Of a DNA stretch of 64,000 nt, positions 60,767-64,000 are shown piece by piece; positions within the stretch are counted from its first letter, which is position 1, and each line of letters opens with the position of its first letter. A program made the position numbers and the translations under genes. The DNA lies in assembly GCA_036560445.1 (NCBI GenBank), contig DATBRG010000006.1, positions 1-64,000 of the forward strand, written 5' to 3'. The DNA comes from DATBRG01 sp036560445. GTDB lineage: Bacteria > Pseudomonadota > Gammaproteobacteria > Burkholderiales > Methylophilaceae. The notes beneath the pieces are model-generated. The model searched no databases and had not been told where the DNA came from. It saw only the letters and a list, made by a program, of their open reading frames with translations.

Positions 60767-62095
60767 ATGGCAATTAAAGACGTACTCGTCCCCGATATCG
60801 GTAATTTCGATTCTGTTGACGTCATTGAGGTACTGGTAAAAGCTGGTGACAGCGTCAGCAAAGATGACTCGCTGATTACGCTGGAATCCGATAAGGCTTC
60901 GATGGATATTCCTGCGCCATTTGCTGGCACAGTGAAGGAAATCAAAATTAAGGTGGGTGACAAGGCTGCGCAAGGCGCGCTGATTCTCACTATGGACGCG
61001 GCTGAGAGCGACGCTCCAGCTGCCAAGCCAGCACCAGTGGCAACACCTGTAGTTACCACGCTGCAGGAGCAACCCATTCCTGCGCCAACACGGCCAGTGG
61101 TTGAAGCACCCAAGCCTATCGCGCCGGTGCAAAAGCCAGACCCAGTAGGCGCCAGCATTGTGACGCACCCCGGCAAGCTTTCGCACGCCAGCCCTTCGGT
61201 ACGTAAATTTGCGCGTGAACTCGGCGTCAATCTGGCGCTGGTTGCAGGTAGCGGCCCCAAGAACCGCATCCTGCAGTCCGATGTACAGGCCTTTGTAAAA
61301 GGTGAGCTGGCCAAACCACGTAGTGAGAATATGGGCACTGGTGGTGCTGGTCTTTCGACCCTACCGATGCCAGTCATTGATTTTAGCCAATTCGGCGAGA
61401 TTGAAACCAAACCACTGTCACGCATCAAAAAACTTTCCGGTGCCAACTTGCATCGCAATTGGGTGACTGCTCCCCATGTCACGCAGTTTGATGAAGCTGA
61501 CATTACCGACCTCGAAGACTTCCGCAAATCCATGTCGGCAGAAGCCGAGAAACGTGGCGTCAAACTGACCCTGCTGGCTTTCCTAATGAAGGCAGCAGTC
61601 AATGCATTGCGCACCTATCCCAACTTCAACGCCTCGCTCTCACCGGAAGGCGACAGCTTGATCATGAAGCAGTATTACCACATCGGGTTTGCCTGTGACA
61701 CGCCGGATGGGCTTGTAGTACCTGTTGTCCGCGACGTGAACCAGAAAGATGTGCTGGATATCGCGCGCGACCTGGCCGAGCTCTCTAGCAAAGCACGCGA
61801 ACGCAAGCTCAAGATCGAGGAAATGCAAGGCGGCTGCTTTACCGTCTCCAGCCTGGGCAGTATCGGCGGCACTATGTTCACGCCTATCATCAATTGCCCG
61901 GAAGTGGCGATTCTCGGTGTTTCGCGCTCATCCATGCAGCCGGTGTATGACGCCAAGAGCAAGAGCTTTGAGCCGCGCCTGATGCTGCCACTTTCGCTGT
62001 CGTATGACCACCGCGTGGTTGATGGTGCCGATGGTGCACGCTTCACTAGCCACATGCGGATGATGCTGTCCGACGTACGCCGTCTCTTGCTGTAA
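60767..62095 (+). CDS. aceF: Pyruvate dehydrogenase E2 (dihydrolipoamide acetyltransferase)
   Basis: 442 residues with one lipoyl domain (about 3-75, lipoylated Lys43 in ESDKASM), a Pro/Ala-rich hinge (about 80-130), a peripheral-subunit-binding domain (about 140-180, SPSVRKFARELGV), and the catalytic domain ending with SYDHRVVDGADGARF (active-site His and Asp). Many E2 proteins have two or three lipoyl domains; here a second is supplied by E3. It lies 31 bp after aceE. Confidence 0.97.
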   Translation: MAIKDVLVPDIGNFDSVDVIEVLVKAGDSVSKDDSLITLESDKASMDIPAPFAGTVKEIKIKVGDKAAQGALILTMDAAESDAPAAKPAPVATPVVTTLQEQPIPAPTRPVVEAPKPIAPVQKPDPVGASIVTHPGKLSHASPSVRKFARELGVNLALVAGSGPKNRILQSDVQAFVKGELAKPRSENMGTGGAGLSTLPMPVIDFSQFGEIETKPLSRIKKLSGANLHRNWVTAPHVTQFDEADITDLEDFRKSMSAEAEKRGVKLTLLAFLMKAAVNALRTYPNFNASLSPEGDSLIMKQYYHIGFACDTPDGLVVPVVRDVNQKDVLDIARDLAELSSKARERKLKIEEMQGGCFTVSSLGSIGGTMFTPIINCPEVAILGVSRSSMQPVYDAKSKSFEPRLMLPLSLSYDHRVVDGADGARFTSHMRMMLSDVRRLLL

Positions 62096-62104
62096 GGAAA
62101 CCGG

Positions 62105-63898
62105 ATGAGTAATTTAGTAGAAGTATTGGTACCGGATATCGGCAATTTCGATAGCGTCGATGTCATTGAGGTGCTGGTCAAAGTCGGCGACGTCATCGCC
62201 AAGGAAGATTCGCTGATCACGCTAGAATCGGACAAGGCTTCGATGGATATTCCATCGTCACATGCCGGCACGGTCAAGGAATTGAAAGTCAAAGTTGGTG
62301 ATAAAGTCGCCAAGGGCGCGCTAATTCTCCTTATTGAGGAAACGGCTAGCGCCTCCCCTGCTGCTTCGGATGCAAAGCCAGAGCAAGTTAGCAAGGCGCA
62401 AGCGGCGCAGACAGTACAAGAAGTACAGCCAGCCGCAAGCAACGCAGCTAACACCGCTGTGGCAAGCCAGACGGTGCCACATGGCGACATTCATGCTGAA
62501 GTGGTTGTTTTAGGAAGTGGCCCCGGTGGCTACACCGCTGCTTTCCGCGCTGCCGATTTAGGCAAGAAAGTCGTTCTTATCGAGCGCTACGCCACGCTGG
62601 GCGGCGTCTGCCTCAACGTTGGCTGCATCCCATCCAAGGCTCTATTACATACTGCTAAAGTCATTACCGAAGCTGAAGAAACCTCGCATCATGGTGTGAG
62701 CTTCGGCACGCCCAAGATTGACCTCGACGCATTACGTAACTGGAAAGCCAATGACGTCGTCGCCAAACTTACCGGTGGCCTCGCGCAGATGGCCAAGCAA
62801 CGCCAGGTAACCACTGTGGTTGGCGTCGGCAAATTCACCGGCCCGAACCAGATCGCCGTCACCGCGGCTGATGGCAAGGTAACAACCATCTCGTTCGATA
62901 ACGCCATCATTGCCGCTGGCTCACAAGCTATCAAGATGCCTGGCGTAGCAGAAGACCCGCGCATCATGGATTCCACTGGCGCACTTGAGCTGGCCGATAT
63001 CCCAAAACGCATGCTGTTGGTCGGTGGCGGTATCATCGGTCTGGAAATGGGCACTGTATATGACGCTTTAGGCTCTAAAGTCAGCGTAGTCGAGCTTTCC
63101 GACGGCCTCATTCAAGGTTGCGACCGCGATCTGGTAAGGCCGTTGCAAAAGCGTATGGAAAAGCGTTTTGAGAAGATTATGCTGAACACCAAAGTGACCA
63201 AGATGGAAGCCAAAAAAGACGGCATCCATGTTAGTTTCGAGGGCGAAAATGCGCCGACTGGTGTCGAACTCTATGACCGCGTACTGGTGGCCATCGGCCG
63301 CCGTCCCAATGGCAAGAATATTGGCGCCGAGAACGCCGGCATTGCGGTAGATGAGCGCGGTTTCATTGCTGTCGATAAGCAAATGCGAACCAACGTGCCG
63401 CATATCTTTGCGATTGGTGACATCGTTGGCCAGCCCATGCTGGCGCACAAGGCCACGCATGAAGGCAAGGTTGCCGCGGAAGTCATCGCTGGCCACAAAG
63501 TGGAATTCCAGGCTATGGCAATTCCGTCAGTCGCCTACACCGATCCGGAAGTAGCTTGGGCAGGCATCACCGAAATCGAAGCCAAGGCCAAGGGTATCGA
63601 AATCGAAAAAGCTTCATTCCCATGGGCTGCCAGTGGCCGCGCGCTATCCATTGCTCGCACCGAAGGTACAACCAAGCTGATTTTCGATAAGGAAACACAC
63701 CGCCTGATTGGCGCAGGTATTGTCGGCGTCAACGCTGGCGAATTACTGGCTGAAACAGTATTGGCAATAGAGATGGGTGCAGATGCCCATGACCTCGGTC
63801 TGACGATTCATTCCCACCCAACACTCTCAGAAACAGTCTGCTTCGCCGCCGAGATGAAGGAAGGTACTATTACCGACCTTTACATCAAGAAACGTTAA
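62105..63898 (+). CDS. lpdA: Dihydrolipoyl dehydrogenase with N-terminal lipoyl domain
   Basis: 597 residues. Lipoyl domain (about 4-76, Lys44) is nearly the same as that of E2; an Ala/Gln/Ser-rich linker (about 80-125) follows. The FAD-binding GSGPGGYTAAFRAADLG, redox pair GGVCLNVGCIPSKAL, NAD loop VGGGIIGLEMG and C-terminal HSHPTLSE with the catalytic His are intact. It reoxidises dihydrolipoamide with NAD. The lipoyl-E3 fusion is characteristic of betaproteobacterial pyruvate dehydrogenase. It is 9 bp after aceF and last in the operon. Confidence 0.97.
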   Translation: MSNLVEVLVPDIGNFDSVDVIEVLVKVGDVIAKEDSLITLESDKASMDIPSSHAGTVKELKVKVGDKVAKGALILLIEETASASPAASDAKPEQVSKAQAAQTVQEVQPAASNAANTAVASQTVPHGDIHAEVVVLGSGPGGYTAAFRAADLGKKVVLIERYATLGGVCLNVGCIPSKALLHTAKVITEAEETSHHGVSFGTPKIDLDALRNWKANDVVAKLTGGLAQMAKQRQVTTVVGVGKFTGPNQIAVTAADGKVTTISFDNAIIAAGSQAIKMPGVAEDPRIMDSTGALELADIPKRMLLVGGGIIGLEMGTVYDALGSKVSVVELSDGLIQGCDRDLVRPLQKRMEKRFEKIMLNTKVTKMEAKKDGIHVSFEGENAPTGVELYDRVLVAIGRRPNGKNIGAENAGIAVDERGFIAVDKQMRTNVPHIFAIGDIVGQPMLAHKATHEGKVAAEVIAGHKVEFQAMAIPSVAYTDPEVAWAGITEIEAKAKGIEIEKASFPWAASGRALSIARTEGTTKLIFDKETHRLIGAGIVGVNAGELLAETVLAIEMGADAHDLGLTIHSHPTLSETVCFAAEMKEGTITDLYIKKR

Positions 63899-63911
63899 CC
63901 ATCGGTTAACG
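63893..63911 (+). repeat. Short inverted repeat over the lpdA stop codon
   Basis: CGTTAACC-atc-GGTTAACG, a perfect 8-bp stem that includes the TAA stop. It lies 10 bp ahead of the terminator and may stabilise the 3' end. Confidence 0.5.
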
Positions 63912-63920
63912 CAGTAAACC

Positions 63921-63958
63921 AAACCCCAAGTTCTTACGAGCTTGGGGTTTCTGTTTTT
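63921..63958 (+). terminator. Terminator of aceE-aceF-lpdA, shared with convergent gene
   Basis: AAACCCCAAG, 10-nt loop, CTTGGGGTTT followed by CTGTTTTT. The stem is 10 bp and perfect. In the minus direction it is followed by TTTGGTTT, so it may also serve the convergent gene, whose stop codon lies in the loop. Confidence 0.85.
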
Positions 63959-64000
63959 GCGGGAGCTGCTGCTGGTGCGGCTTTTGGTTTGGCGGCGGCG
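63934..64000 (-). CDS. Partial C-terminus of Ala/Pro/Lys-rich protein
   Basis: The minus strand frame from the right edge reads as Ala/Lys/Pro-rich sequence ending PAKTETPSS and a TAA at 63936-63934. Only about 21 residues are in the window, so no family can be assigned. Low-complexity tails of this type occur in histone H1-like proteins, ribosomal or translocase proteins. The stop lies in the loop of the shared terminator. Confidence 0.45.
   Translation of the reverse strand, partial: AAAKPKAAPAAAPAKTETPSS

Noticed and set aside
60760..62490. Two long Ser/Ala/Thr-rich minus-strand frames opposite aceF and lpdA
   Set aside because: They are complements of the lipoyl domains and hinges; the similarity of the two frames to each other merely reflects the repeated lipoyl domain.
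1..64000. CRISPR array, rRNA operon, insertion sequence or intact prophage
   Set aside because: No regularly spaced repeats, no rRNA sequence, and no transposase, integrase or phage structural gene was found on either strand.

Overview
The window looks like chromosome of a betaproteobacterium, probably order Nitrosomonadales and perhaps Methylophilaceae. This is inferred from gene order: tRNA-Val-thrS-infC-rpmI-rplT-pheST-ihfA-merR-tRNA-Pro; tpiA-secG-tRNA-Leu-nuoA to nuoN followed by a DUF2818 gene; and a pyruvate dehydrogenase cluster whose E3 carries its own lipoyl domain. No 16S gene or species marker is present, so the genus is open. Most of the window is densely packed housekeeping DNA in overlapping or abutting operons, mostly on the minus strand up to about 43.8 kb.

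Layout. 1-4.8 kb: a type I secretion ATPase and adaptor with a glycosyltransferase that runs off the left edge. 5.2-9.5 kb: a four-EF-hand exported protein, phosphoglucomutase, tRNA-Lys, small genes (GIY-YIG nuclease, DUF2147) and a LexA-like repressor with an 18-bp inverted-repeat operator. 9.6-17.4 kb: a translation/nucleoid operon from tRNA-Val to tRNA-Pro, in which infC appears to start at AUA and a terminator separates rplT from pheST. 17.5-20 kb: a 2-oxoglutarate oxygenase/PLP decarboxylase pair and a Tyr/Pro-rich exported protein. 20-25 kb: an MCE-type lipid ABC transporter, an epimerase-like protein and a Nudix hydrolase, continuous with DUF2818 and the complete nuoA-N complex I operon (25.3-39.8 kb). 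39.8-43.8 kb: tRNA-Leu, secG, tpiA, recJ and a conserved unknown.

43.9-50 kb (plus strand): sixA, a PF04392-type binding protein translationally coupled to a GGDEF-EAL protein, then an orphan ParA-like ATPase overlapping a CYTH-CHAD protein, then DUF2789. This suggests c-di-GMP signalling next to a possible polyphosphate-granule positioning pair. 50-53.6 kb: PAP2 phosphatase, DUF4337, glycine-zipper protein, a YHS plus pentapeptide-repeat exported protein and a YhcH-like protein. 53.6-55.1 kb: a small AT-richer island of three unknown genes bounded by integron-like core sites, including one 66-bp attC-like hairpin. 55.2-57.8 kb: DUF3095 and an M17 aminopeptidase. 58-63.9 kb: aceE-aceF-lpd, ending in a terminator shared with a convergent gene that runs off the right edge.

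The strongest leads are the ParA/CYTH-CHAD pair, the attC-like cassette island, the AUA start of infC, the LexA-like operator, and several structured intergenic elements: the two alternative hairpins before the 44.5-kb gene, and palindromes between infC and rpmI and between nuoA and nuoB.
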